A stretch of DNA of 34,838 nucleotides from Alphaproteobacteria bacterium (GTDB lineage Bacteria; Pseudomonadota; Alphaproteobacteria; CAAHEQ01; UBA3637), in NCBI GenBank assembly GCA_017394405.1, contig JAFPYW010000011.1, forward strand, positions 1-34,838. The letters are read 5' to 3'. Shown piece after piece: positions 1 through 7,650 of this stretch; the first letter of the stretch is position 1; each line of letters starts with the position of its first letter. The notes under the pieces are model-generated. The model was not told the DNA's origin. It ran no database searches and worked only from the letters and a program-made list of their open reading frames with translations. Both the position numbers and the translations under genes were made by a program.

Positions 1-137
1 ATAGAACGTGATTTAATAACACCGCTTACAACGGAATGCCCCGCAGGTACAGAAACAAGCAGCCGAAATATTTGTTTCAATTTTTCTTTGGCTTCGTTTG
101 TCCCCCTGAATTGAAAATTTGGCTCCGTCTGAGGCAT
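1..137 (-). CDS. hypothetical protein, 5' part only (runs off left edge)
   Basis: An open frame of 45 codons starts with ATG at 137-135 and is still open at the window edge. An AGGAG site lies about 9 bases before the ATG, which is why I treat it as a real gene. The visible N-terminus starts MPQTEPNFQFRGTNEAKEKL and is hydrophilic with no signal peptide. It lies directly downstream of tRNA-Ser on the same strand and may share its transcript. I do not recognise the family and too little is visible to assign a function. Confidence 0.5.
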   Translation of the reverse strand, partial: MPQTEPNFQFRGTNEAKEKLKQIFRLLVSVPAGHSVVSGVIKSRS

Positions 138-154
138 AGTCGCGGCTCCTAAAA

Positions 155-245
155 TGGCGGATGGGAGAGGATTCGAACCTCCGTTAGGCTTTAGACCTAA
201 ACGCACTTTCCAGGCGCGCGCCTTCAACCACTCGGCCACCCATCC
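155..245 (-). tRNA. tRNA-Ser, anticodon GGA
   Basis: A 91-base class II tRNA reads on the minus strand, starting GGATGGGTGGCCGAG and ending with an encoded CCA (155-157). The seven-base acceptor stem pairs GGATGGG with CCCATCC. The T arm GGTTCGAATCC is visible, and a long variable arm (GTTTAGGTC...GCCTAAC) is typical of serine tRNAs. The anticodon loop CTGGAAA gives anticodon GGA at 209-211, reading UCC/UCU. Confidence 0.97.
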
Positions 246-265
246 ACTGCTGGAAAAGTGGAGTC

Positions 266-294
266 ATTATAGCCGATTTTTACCCAAAAGTCAA
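266..294 (-). promoter_or_regulatory. sigma-70 type promoter of tRNA-Ser(GGA)
   Basis: On the minus strand TTGACT (294-289), 17 bases, then TATAAT (271-266). The predicted start lies about a dozen bases before the tRNA 5' end at 245, as expected for a tRNA gene with a short leader. Confidence 0.8.
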
Positions 295-319
295 GGGATA
301 ATTCACCCATCAAAGACAT

Positions 320-1216
320 TTATCTGCCCTGACGTCTGCCATGAATCAACCGAGCAAGAGATTGCATCAAACGGCTTTTGCGGCGCGGACGGCGACAGGT
401 TTTTACTGCAGCCATCACCTCATCAAAAGTCATTGGTATTTCCAAATATGATAAATAAGATTCTATGTTTTGACGAAACACCTCATGCGAAGCATCGGGG
501 TTAAAATTCTTGACACGCCATACTTTTCTGAGATAATCATTTATGCGCTGTGTTTTCCCGGACAGAGCGCTCATTAAGGCCACTTTGCGCCGCCGGGGTG
601 ATGGTAGTCTTATATCCTCACGAACAACCTTGCCACCATATCGGATATACATAGGATCCTTTGGCCCCTTGGCAACACGCATCTTTCCTTCTTCATCCCG
701 AGGATGATGGTAAATATATAATTCATTCAATAAATCATTTTGGGCGCGCAACTCAGCATCTACTTGCTCTCCCCGCATGAAAGCACTCATTTCATCAAAA
801 ACTTGTGCAACAATCAGTTCTTCACGATTTCCTACATTTTGAAAAAGTTGAGTGTTTTTCATCACATCCACCCGATGTTGTAATTCATGTGCCAACGTGC
901 CAGCCATTTGAATTTTGATTCGGGCTTTCAACTTTGGATTCATTCCAGGAATATTGCTGGCAATTCGCACCAACTCAATGCGATTTTCTTTACGATAAAA
1001 AACGCCACTACGCTCTGACATACCAGGGACGAAAGAAATCTGTGGCATTTCACCACCAATTTGTTGCAACTCCAATAATAACTTACGCCCGTATGGTGCA
1101 GCCGACACCAGTTGCATCAACTCGCGTAATTCCTGAATCTCATCCGGCATCCCGTTAAAATGGAATTGACTGATGATTTGTTCGCAACTGATTTTTTCCA
1201 GTAAAGTTCCGACCAT
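320..1216 (-). CDS. putative zinc metallopeptidase-like protein (HExxH)
   Basis: A 298-residue protein with HELQH at about residues 110-114 in the context TLAHELQHRVD, the HExxH zinc-binding pattern of metallopeptidases. An acidic stretch DEMSAFMRGEQVDAEL some 30 residues later could supply the third ligand, as in gluzincins. There is no signal peptide or membrane segment, so it is probably cytoplasmic; the C-terminus is strongly basic. I chose ATG 1216 because AGGTG lies 6 bases before it. A GTG at 1225 directly abuts the stop codon of the upstream thyX-like gene and would add three residues. The tight junction implies co-translation with thyX. Substrate and role are unknown, and the peptidase assignment rests on the motif alone. 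Confidence 0.75.
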   Translation of the reverse strand: MVGTLLEKISCEQIISQFHFNGMPDEIQELRELMQLVSAAPYGRKLLLELQQIGGEMPQISFVPGMSERSGVFYRKENRIELVRIASNIPGMNPKLKARIKIQMAGTLAHELQHRVDVMKNTQLFQNVGNREELIVAQVFDEMSAFMRGEQVDAELRAQNDLLNELYIYHHPRDEEGKMRVAKGPKDPMYIRYGGKVVREDIRLPSPRRRKVALMSALSGKTQRINDYLRKVWRVKNFNPDASHEVFRQNIESYLSYLEIPMTFDEVMAAVKTCRRPRRKSRLMQSLARLIHGRRQGR

Positions 1217-1225
1217 GGCAATCAC

Positions 1226-2566
1226 CTAAACCTTTCGTTTGGGAAAATAATGATCCTTTGGTGTGCCCTTGATATCGCGTCCGCAATAACGCGCCCCCTC
1301 TTGACATTTGCCACAAATAAAGCACGGCGGTGCCAAGACAGACACCAAATTTTTTGCCTCAGGCATTTCGGCCAAAACTTCCCGCAAAGCCACAGACAAA
1401 TGATAAATTTCTTCTTGCGCACACCAACATGTCCGTTTGCCCTGTTCATGAATTAAAGCATTCAAATCGGCCAATTTGTCATAACTGACCATCGCACCAT
1501 AAGGGGTAATTGCCTGCATCAAACCGGCAGGAACTTTATCTTTCAAATCCAACCATTCTTGCATAAACTTTAACGCAACTGGCGTCATACCCGCTTGCTT
1601 CAATAAAGGTGGCAAATAAAAACTGGTCGTCAATCGGGGCGTGGAGTGGCGCACAGAACGATGCCGTTGATCTTGCCCATACGTGGCACAAGAAACTTGT
1701 ACTTTCGTATGCACATAATGAACATCATTTTCCAATGCTTCCGGTGTGAAATATAATGTATCCACGCTGTCTTTCCCGGCATTTGTATAAACACCCTCAT
1801 ATAAATCCGCATGCACTAAATATAAATCCGGCTTGTCCGCCAAAATTGCCGTCCCCTCTTGCAGCGGCAAATACCAATCTGTATCACGCCGCGCCGCCGG
1901 ATTAAAAAATCCTTCCAATTCAGGATATTCGGCCACAACAGCATCTTTCATCGCGTCCGTTAAAGCGCGCATTTCTGGGGTCCAGGCGCTGCGCCACAAA
2001 GCCGTAATTGCCGACAGGTTCAATGTCGTATCCAAAGCGGTCGGCACCACCTGAGAAATAAACATACGCATTTGCTCTTGGGCCAATTTTGGCGCGTTGA
2101 TTTCAATATATTTTTCGTTTGCAAAAGGACGTTCTTCCTTGATGGCCTGCACAGCAAACGGCAATACCTTTGGTAACCAATCTTTGTAAATCACAAAACC
2201 TGTTTCAATCCACGGCATCACTTTTTCCACATCCTCTGCCGTATAATGTTCCGTCAGCATTTTGCGAATCATATCAAAATCGGGCTCTTCATACATTTTG
2301 GAAAAACGACCGGATCGTTGATCCGAATTGTAATACGGGCTGGTCAAATGCAATCCGAACAAAATGGTTGTCACCGGCACATCTTGAATATAAAAAGTGA
2401 AGTTTGTATGCTGCAACGTGGTATGGTGACCCGAATCAAACAACCGCGCTTTCACATCAATCGGCTTTTCAATCAGTTCTTGATTTAAGGTGTAACAAAC
2501 ACGCGCCGCATGAGAAGCCAAATCAAGTGGTTTTTTATCCGATTTTGCCAATAATTTTACGCGCAT
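1226..2566 (-). CDS. thyX: long, two-domain ThyX-like FAD-dependent thymidylate synthase
   Basis: ThyX enzymes methylate dUMP to dTMP using FAD and methylene-tetrahydrofolate. This 446-residue protein is about twice the usual ThyX length. The N-terminal half has ThyX-like segments: LQHTNFTFYI (51-60), SDQRSGRF (81-88), EQMRMFISQVVPTALDTTLN (164-183) and TPEMRALTDAM (196-206). The place of the canonical RHR motif reads LHL. The C-terminal half has RHRS (301-304) followed by HSTPRL (307-312), and ends in a cysteine cluster CFICGKCQEGARYC (415-428) that looks metal-binding. It therefore resembles two fused, unequal ThyX domains. The start at ATG 2566 has a strong AGGAGGTG site 4 bases upstream; an in-frame start at 2602 lacks one. 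The family call is good, but catalytic activity is inference. Confidence 0.82.
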   Translation of the reverse strand: MRVKLLAKSDKKPLDLASHAARVCYTLNQELIEKPIDVKARLFDSGHHTTLQHTNFTFYIQDVPVTTILFGLHLTSPYYNSDQRSGRFSKMYEEPDFDMIRKMLTEHYTAEDVEKVMPWIETGFVIYKDWLPKVLPFAVQAIKEERPFANEKYIEINAPKLAQEQMRMFISQVVPTALDTTLNLSAITALWRSAWTPEMRALTDAMKDAVVAEYPELEGFFNPAARRDTDWYLPLQEGTAILADKPDLYLVHADLYEGVYTNAGKDSVDTLYFTPEALENDVHYVHTKVQVSCATYGQDQRHRSVRHSTPRLTTSFYLPPLLKQAGMTPVALKFMQEWLDLKDKVPAGLMQAITPYGAMVSYDKLADLNALIHEQGKRTCWCAQEEIYHLSVALREVLAEMPEAKNLVSVLAPPCFICGKCQEGARYCGRDIKGTPKDHYFPKRKV

Positions 2567-2592
2567 ACAACACCTCCTTGCTTGATACAAGA

Positions 2593-2621
2593 AGCATATC
2601 AAATTAGGAGGGCAAACGCAA
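2593..2621 (-). promoter_or_regulatory. possible weak promoter of thyX
   Basis: On the minus strand TTGCGT (2621-2616), 17 bases, then TATGCT (2598-2593), inside the 58-base gap after htpG. The inverted repeat TTGATA (2582-2587) / TATCAA (2597-2602) overlaps the -10. The match is modest, and read-through from htpG is the alternative. Confidence 0.4.
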
Positions 2622-2624
2622 CAA

Positions 2625-4448
2625 TTATTTTAACAAAAGTGCGGTTAGTTTTTCCGTCCAACGGGCGGGGTCTTTCACGGGCTCGCCCTCAATTACTAAT
2701 GTCTGGTCAAACAACACCAACACATAGTCCGTCGGATCATCCATCTCGGCCATTTTGTGAATTAGTGGATGCCGTGGGTTGATTTGTAAAATTCGATCGG
2801 AAGCATACGCCGTTTGTTGCCCATGTGCGCGCATCAAGCGTTCCATGTTTAAGGTCATTTGCCCAGCGCCTGTAATCAATGACATAGGACTTTTTGTCAG
2901 ACGGTCGGTAGATTGCACTTCTTTGACTTCTTCGCCCAAAATCTTTTTCATTTTTTCGATCAGCTTGTCCAATTTATCTTTGGGCAAAGCATCACCTTCG
3001 TCTTTGACCTTTTCAATTTTCTCTAACTCTGCACCGGCCTGTTGTACTGCTACAAACTTTTTACCCTTGTAATCAGGGAAAGTGTTGGTCCAAAATTCAT
3101 CTATCGGATCGGTAAGGAGCAACACTTCTATTCCACGCGCAGCAAAGCCTTCCAGCTGAGGATTTTGACGCAAGGTTGCTAAATCAGCGCCCGTCAGATA
3201 ATAAATGCTTTCTTGGCCTTTTTTCATGCGTGATACATAGTCCGCAAAACTGGTCAGATCCTCCCCATTTGTGGAATAAAAACGACAAAGTTCAGCCACA
3301 TCATCACGGCTGGCCGATGGCTCATAAAGGCCTTCCTTTAACACAATGCCAAAGGCATCCCAAAAAGTTTTATATTCCTCGGGTTTTTCGGCACGTTTTT
3401 TCAAAGCAGCAATAATTTTGGCGGTCAATCCCTGCCTGATTTTTGTCATTACTGGGGTTTGTTGCAACATCTCGCGACTGACATTCAAAGGCAAATCTTT
3501 TGTGTCAATCACGCCCGTCACAAAGCGCAACCAATAAGGCATCAAATCCGGCACATCATCGGAAATAAAAACCTTGTTGACATACAAATTCAAACTGGTT
3601 TTTCTGTCCGGTTGGAACAGGTTTAATGGTGCCTTGGTTGGAATAAATAACAACGCAGTGTAATCTATCACACCTTCGGCATGGAAATGCAAAGTTTCCC
3701 ATGGCGTATCAAAAGCATGCGACACAGTTTGATAAAAATCTTTGTATTGTGTTTCGGTAATTTCCGATTTCGGTCGTGTCCATAATGCAGATCCAGCATT
3801 TACCGTATCTTCGTGTCCTTCATTTTTAAGGGCAATCGGCAAGCTCACAAAATCGCTGTATTGTTTAATCAGGTGGCGCAAACGGAACGGATCCAAAAAC
3901 TCTTCATCGTCCTTTTTCAAAAATAATGTGACAGCGGTGCCTTGTGGGGCATCTTTGTCTTCCGAAATAGTGAACGAGCCAGCACCATCGCTTTCCCACA
4001 AATAGCCTACATCTTCACCGGCTTTGTGTGTGCGTACTTGTACCTTATCGGCAACCATAAAGCTAGCATAAAAACCAACACCAAACTGACCGATCAAAGC
4101 CATATCTTTTTGTTTGTCGCCAGACAAAGCCTTCATAAATTCGCCCGATCCAGACCGCGCAATCGTGCCCAAATGATTCACTAAATCGTCACGGTTCATA
4201 CCGATACCATTGTCGGAAACGGTTAAAGTCTTGGCGGTTTTGTTTGGCTCAACGACAATCTTAAAACCCTCCTTGCGGGCAAGTTCAGGGTGCAACATTT
4301 GCTCATAGCGCAATTTATCGCACGCATCCGACGCATTGGAAATCAATTCACGTAAGAAAATTTCTTTATTGGAATACAGGCTGTGGATTACAATGTCCAA
4401 CACTTTGGCCACCTCGGCCTTAAAATGAATTTTTTGAGATTTTGCCAT
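2625..4448 (-). CDS. htpG: molecular chaperone HtpG (Hsp90)
   Basis: A cytosolic ATP-dependent Hsp90 chaperone that helps remodel client proteins, normally with DnaK. The 607-residue length is normal. The GHKL ATPase domain is plain: ELISNASDACDKLRY (about 34-48), DNGIGM, then GTIARSGSGEF and GQFGVGFYASFMVADKV, which form the nucleotide lid and pocket. Middle-domain landmarks include LPLNVSREMLQQ, with the conserved Arg of the catalytic loop. I start it at ATG 4448, which has GGAG 7 bases upstream; the longer frame from 4469 has no such site. It has its own promoter, is divergent from the mipZ operon, and may continue into thyX. As a classical RpoH client it fits with the rpoH gene found elsewhere in this window. 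Confidence 0.97.
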   Translation of the reverse strand: MAKSQKIHFKAEVAKVLDIVIHSLYSNKEIFLRELISNASDACDKLRYEQMLHPELARKEGFKIVVEPNKTAKTLTVSDNGIGMNRDDLVNHLGTIARSGSGEFMKALSGDKQKDMALIGQFGVGFYASFMVADKVQVRTHKAGEDVGYLWESDGAGSFTISEDKDAPQGTAVTLFLKKDDEEFLDPFRLRHLIKQYSDFVSLPIALKNEGHEDTVNAGSALWTRPKSEITETQYKDFYQTVSHAFDTPWETLHFHAEGVIDYTALLFIPTKAPLNLFQPDRKTSLNLYVNKVFISDDVPDLMPYWLRFVTGVIDTKDLPLNVSREMLQQTPVMTKIRQGLTAKIIAALKKRAEKPEEYKTFWDAFGIVLKEGLYEPSASRDDVAELCRFYSTNGEDLTSFADYVSRMKKGQESIYYLTGADLATLRQNPQLEGFAARGIEVLLLTDPIDEFWTNTFPDYKGKKFVAVQQAGAELEKIEKVKDEGDALPKDKLDKLIEKMKKILGEEVKEVQSTDRLTKSPMSLITGAGQMTLNMERLMRAHGQQTAYASDRILQINPRHPLIHKMAEMDDPTDYVLVLFDQTLVIEGEPVKDPARWTEKLTALLLK

Positions 4449-4472
4449 CTTCAAACTCCTTTGTTGCATATT

Positions 4473-4501
4473 TATATAATCATCACTTTTCCGAAGCGCA
4501 A
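4473..4501 (-). promoter_or_regulatory. promoter of htpG
   Basis: On the minus strand TTGCGC (4501-4496), 17 bases, then TATATA (4478-4473), about 25 bases before the start codon. The -35 is preceded by CC (CCCTTGCGC), so it also resembles the CTTG core of RpoH -35 elements. A heat-shock promoter is possible but not provable from one site. Confidence 0.6.
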
Positions 4502-4516
4502 GGGTTTTTCATAAAA

Positions 4517-4543
4517 AAGACAAAAAGGTTCAATTTTTGTCTT
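4517..4543. repeat. 10-bp perfect inverted repeat in the htpG / mipZ-operon divergent region
   Basis: AAGACAAAAA (4517-4526) and TTTTTGTCTT (4534-4543) are exact inverted copies with a 7-base spacer. The right arm overlaps the first two bases of the -35 of the rightward promoter (4542-4547). A repressor operator is a reasonable reading; an A/T-rich accidental palindrome is the alternative. Confidence 0.5.
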
Positions 4544-4570
4544 GCAAAAAGACCTTTTTTGTGCTACACT
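4542..4570 (+). promoter_or_regulatory. promoter of the orf167-mipZ-pgm operon
   Basis: TTGCAA (4542-4547), 17 bases, TACACT (4565-4570). The start codon of the first gene follows 40 bases later, behind AAGGAG. Confidence 0.75.
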
Positions 4571-4610
4571 ATTTTTTACTTTTTGAATTAAAAAATTAAG
4601 GAGTTTTAAT

Positions 4611-5114
4611 ATGGTTACTTTAACACCTGCTCAACAACGCAGAATTGATTTTGAATTTGAAGAAATGATTACGCAACATTCGTCTGAACTGTCACCGGCT
4701 TGGCAACAGATCATGTCCCTTAGCCCACGTGTGGTTTTACAACACTTTAATTATTACAGACAAGTAATTTCCTCGGAAACACTTTTGCGTCACCGCAACG
4801 AATTAGCCCGCGGATTTATGGTGGCATTGAGAAACAATAACTGGGATACACACCCACACGATTCTCGTGATGCAGCCGCTGTGGTAGATTGGTTGATGAC
4901 TTTAAGAACCGGCAAAAATTCTGGCGGTTATTTGCACGACTTACGTGCCATGCTTTTATTGGCCTGTAATAGATTGCATGTGGCAGATAGACAAAAAAGC
5001 GCATGGAGAGAAGTAATTCGGTGCAAAACCGTCTCTTGTCCAAAAGGTATTGCTCAACAATCAGCAAATGCCATTCCACGTCCGGCGTTGCGTGGCGTTC
5101 GAACCCAAGATTAA
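4611..5114 (+). CDS. hypothetical protein, first gene of the mipZ operon
   Basis: A 167-residue soluble, mildly basic protein that I do not recognise. It has no signal peptide, membrane segment or obvious motif. The N-terminal half is rich in aromatic and polar residues (for example QHFNYYRQVIS), and the C-terminus has CKTVSCPKG with two cysteines. AAGGAG lies 7 bases before ATG 4611. It is the promoter-proximal gene and ends 15 bases before mipZ, so it is very likely co-transcribed with it. A role linked to division or chromosome positioning is a guess from position only. Confidence 0.8.
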   Translation: MVTLTPAQQRRIDFEFEEMITQHSSELSPAWQQIMSLSPRVVLQHFNYYRQVISSETLLRHRNELARGFMVALRNNNWDTHPHDSRDAAAVVDWLMTLRTGKNSGGYLHDLRAMLLLACNRLHVADRQKSAWREVIRCKTVSCPKGIAQQSANAIPRPALRGVRTQD

Positions 5115-5129
5115 AAAAGGATATAGAAT

Positions 5130-5933
5130 ATGACGGCTAAAATTATTGTTTTTGCAAACGAAAAAGGCGGCACAGGGAAATCCACTTTGGCTATGCACAC
5201 AATTGTGGCATTATTGCGCGCCGGCAAGAAAGTGGCCTCTTTTGATTTGGATCCTAACCAACAAAGTTTAACCCGCTACATTGAAAACCGCAAAACTTTT
5301 GTGATGGAAAAAGGTGTTTCCTTGCCGTTGCCGGAACATACTTGCTGGACACCAGATGTGGCCAAAATTTACACTTTGCGCAGCCGTTTGGATAAATTGG
5401 CAAACGAAGTGGATGCTATTGTTTTAGATACACCGGGATCCCACACCGAATTGGGAATGGAAGCCATGACTTTGGCTGATGTTTTGGTCACCCCGATGAA
5501 CGACAGTTTGGTTGATTTGGACATTTTGGCTTTGGTGGATGGCGAAACATTAAAAATTACAGGCCCCAGCCATTTTGCACAAACAGTATGGAGCACTCGC
5601 CAACAACGCATGTTGGAACGCAAACCATCATTGAATTGGTTTGTGATTCGCAATCGGATGTTGTTTAACAAATCTAAAAACTCTCAAACAATGTCCATTT
5701 TGTTGAACGCATTATCTCGGCGTATCCATTTTGATTTGGTCGGCGTGGTTTCTGAACGTGTCGTGTTCCGGGAATTGTTCTTAAAGGGCTTGACAATGTT
5801 GGACTTCAAAGATGAAAACGTCAAAATTGCAACCAACAATTCCGCCAAAACAGCGCGTCAAGAATTATGTACCCTCGTCAATAAAATTTGGGGGACCCCC
5901 TTGTATAACGATATCGTTTCTGATATAAAATAA
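5130..5933 (+). CDS. mipZ: MipZ-type division-site positioning ATPase (ParA/MinD family)
   Basis: In Alphaproteobacteria MipZ binds ParB near chromosome origins, forms a bipolar gradient and inhibits FtsZ assembly away from midcell. The 267-residue protein has the deviant Walker A NEKGGTGKST at residues 10-19, including the signature first lysine K12. DLDPNQQSLTRYIENR (39-54) follows, then Walker B IVLDTPG (97-103). The MipZ-typical stretch TPMNDSLVDLD (121-131) and a later FRELFLKGLTMLD segment separate it from ordinary ParA or MinD. It lacks the C-terminal amphipathic membrane helix of MinD. It sits second in the operon, 15 bases after an unknown gene and 28 before pgm. No parB is in the window. 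The subfamily call comes from remembered motif similarity. Confidence 0.9.
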   Translation: MTAKIIVFANEKGGTGKSTLAMHTIVALLRAGKKVASFDLDPNQQSLTRYIENRKTFVMEKGVSLPLPEHTCWTPDVAKIYTLRSRLDKLANEVDAIVLDTPGSHTELGMEAMTLADVLVTPMNDSLVDLDILALVDGETLKITGPSHFAQTVWSTRQQRMLERKPSLNWFVIRNRMLFNKSKNSQTMSILLNALSRRIHFDLVGVVSERVVFRELFLKGLTMLDFKDENVKIATNNSAKTARQELCTLVNKIWGTPLYNDIVSDIK

Positions 5934-5961
5934 GGAGAGACATTTCAAAAAAGGATTACAA

Positions 5962-7584
5962 ATGGATATCACCGCCGTCAAAACCGAACCTTATCAAGAC
6001 CAAAAATTTGGCACCTCGGGACTTAGACGGCGGGTTTCTGTTTTTATGCAAAAAAATTACTTGCAAAATGTGGTGCAATCGTTGTTTGACTCGCTCAGCA
6101 ATTTTGAAGGGAAAACATTGGTTGTCGGCGGAGACGGGCGCTTTTTTAACGATAAAGCCATTCAAATTATTATTAAAATAGCCATCGCAAATGGTTTTGG
6201 ACACATAGTTGTTGGCAAAAACGGATGGCTTTCCACGCCAGCGCTTTCTCACTTGATTACATTGAAAAACGCTTTTGGCGGTATCATCTTGACGGCCAGC
6301 CATAACCCTGGCGGAAAAGACGGCGATTTCGGCATCAAATTTGATACAGCCAATGGTGCCCCTGCTCCCATCAGTTTAACCAACGCCATTACTGAACATA
6401 CAAAAATAATTGATCATTTTTGGTGGGTGGACGAACCGGACATTGACTTGCGCAATACCGGCACAAAACAAATTGGCAATTCCGTTGTGGAAGTGGTTGA
6501 TCCAGTGGCTGATTACGCCGCTTATATGCAACAAATTTTTGATTTTAAGGTTATCAGAAATCTTTTTTCATCAGGTTTCCGCTTTACTTTTGACGCTATG
6601 AACGCCATCACCGGTCCCTATGCTATAGAAATTTTTGAACATTTGTTGGGCGCCGGCGAAGGATCCGTTGTCCATGCAGAACCATTACCAGATTTTGGGG
6701 GCTTACACCCGGACCCGAATCTGGTTTATGCCAAACATTTGGTAGATCGGATGAACGAAGATGGCGCACCTGATTTTGCCGCTGCATCCGATGGAGATGG
6801 TGATCGCTATATGATTTTAGGTCCCAAATTTTTCGTGAATCCATCAGATAGTTTGGCTATTTTAGCCGATTATTTGGACAAATTACCATTTTATCACGAT
6901 ACCTTTTATGGCGTCGCCAGATCTATGCCCACATCCAGTGCGGTTGATATGGTTGCTGAACGCAAAAAATTGCCCCTGTATAAAACACCAACCGGTTGGA
7001 AGTTTTTTGGGTCTTTATTGGAAAACAAAAAAATCAGTTTGTGCGGTGAAGAAAGTTTTGGTGCTGGCTCCTATCACGCCATGGAAAAAGATGGCATCTG
7101 GGCTGTGTTAGCGTGGTTAAACATTTTGGCCATCACACAAAAAATGCCACAACAATTAGTTCAAGAATTATGGGAAAAGGATGGCCGCGTTTATTATTGT
7201 CGCCATAATTATGAAGACGTACCAAGCGAAAAAGCCCAACATTTGATGGATTCTTTGAAATCTCAATTACCCACTTTGCCGGGAAGTAAATTCGGGCTTT
7301 TAACCATCAAATCCGCAGAAATTTTCAGCTATACAGACCCTATAACAAATGAATATGTTTCAGACCAAGGGGTCTTCATACAACTTTCGCATGATGCGTC
7401 CTTTATGGTGCGATTGTCCGGCACAGGAACCGTTGGAGCCACCTTGCGTTTGTATTTTTCAAAACGCGAGAAAAATTGGGATTCACAACCGGCCGAAGTT
7501 TTGGCCCCTGTGATTTTAGCCGCGACATCTATTTTACAAACACCAAAATATTTGGAAATAGATGCGCCAACCACAATAACTTAA
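5962..7584 (+). CDS. pgm: alpha-D-phosphohexomutase, probably phosphoglucomutase
   Basis: Interconverts glucose 1-phosphate and glucose 6-phosphate through a phosphoserine, feeding glycogen and envelope sugar synthesis. The 540-residue protein has KFGTSGLRRR (15-24) at the N-terminus and the active-site loop TASHNPGGKDGDFG (111-124) with phosphoserine S113. The metal loop is SDGDGDR (276-282), the sugar-binding loop GEESFGAGS (362-370), and a C-terminal phosphate-binding segment reads RLSGTGTVGATLR. The extended GGKDGDFGIKF after the serine is typical of true alpha-phosphoglucomutases rather than PMM/PGM or GlmM. AAAGGA precedes ATG 5962. It is the third gene of the mipZ operon; the functional link to division is not obvious. 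Confidence 0.93.
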   Translation: MDITAVKTEPYQDQKFGTSGLRRRVSVFMQKNYLQNVVQSLFDSLSNFEGKTLVVGGDGRFFNDKAIQIIIKIAIANGFGHIVVGKNGWLSTPALSHLITLKNAFGGIILTASHNPGGKDGDFGIKFDTANGAPAPISLTNAITEHTKIIDHFWWVDEPDIDLRNTGTKQIGNSVVEVVDPVADYAAYMQQIFDFKVIRNLFSSGFRFTFDAMNAITGPYAIEIFEHLLGAGEGSVVHAEPLPDFGGLHPDPNLVYAKHLVDRMNEDGAPDFAAASDGDGDRYMILGPKFFVNPSDSLAILADYLDKLPFYHDTFYGVARSMPTSSAVDMVAERKKLPLYKTPTGWKFFGSLLENKKISLCGEESFGAGSYHAMEKDGIWAVLAWLNILAITQKMPQQLVQELWEKDGRVYYCRHNYEDVPSEKAQHLMDSLKSQLPTLPGSKFGLLTIKSAEIFSYTDPITNEYVSDQGVFIQLSHDASFMVRLSGTGTVGATLRLYFSKREKNWDSQPAEVLAPVILAATSILQTPKYLEIDAPTTIT

Positions 7585-7599
7585 AAACTGATTTTATCC

Positions 7600-7628
7600 T
7601 TGCATTTCATTATTTTTACAGGTACAAT
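7600..7628 (+). promoter_or_regulatory. promoter of the mlaE-mlaF-radA-cvpA-cdd-rlmH operon
   Basis: TTGCAT (7600-7605), 17 bases, TACAAT (7623-7628), 22 bases before the mlaE start. No internal promoter was noticed until the one before rpoH at 12119. Confidence 0.7.
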
Positions 7629-7650
7629 AATTTATACCAAAGGAGTAATC

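Noticed and set aside
154-504. Plus-strand open frame covering the tRNA-Ser(GGA) region
   Set aside because: Begins inside the tRNA and runs antisense to the metallopeptidase-like gene; no promoter or ribosome site.
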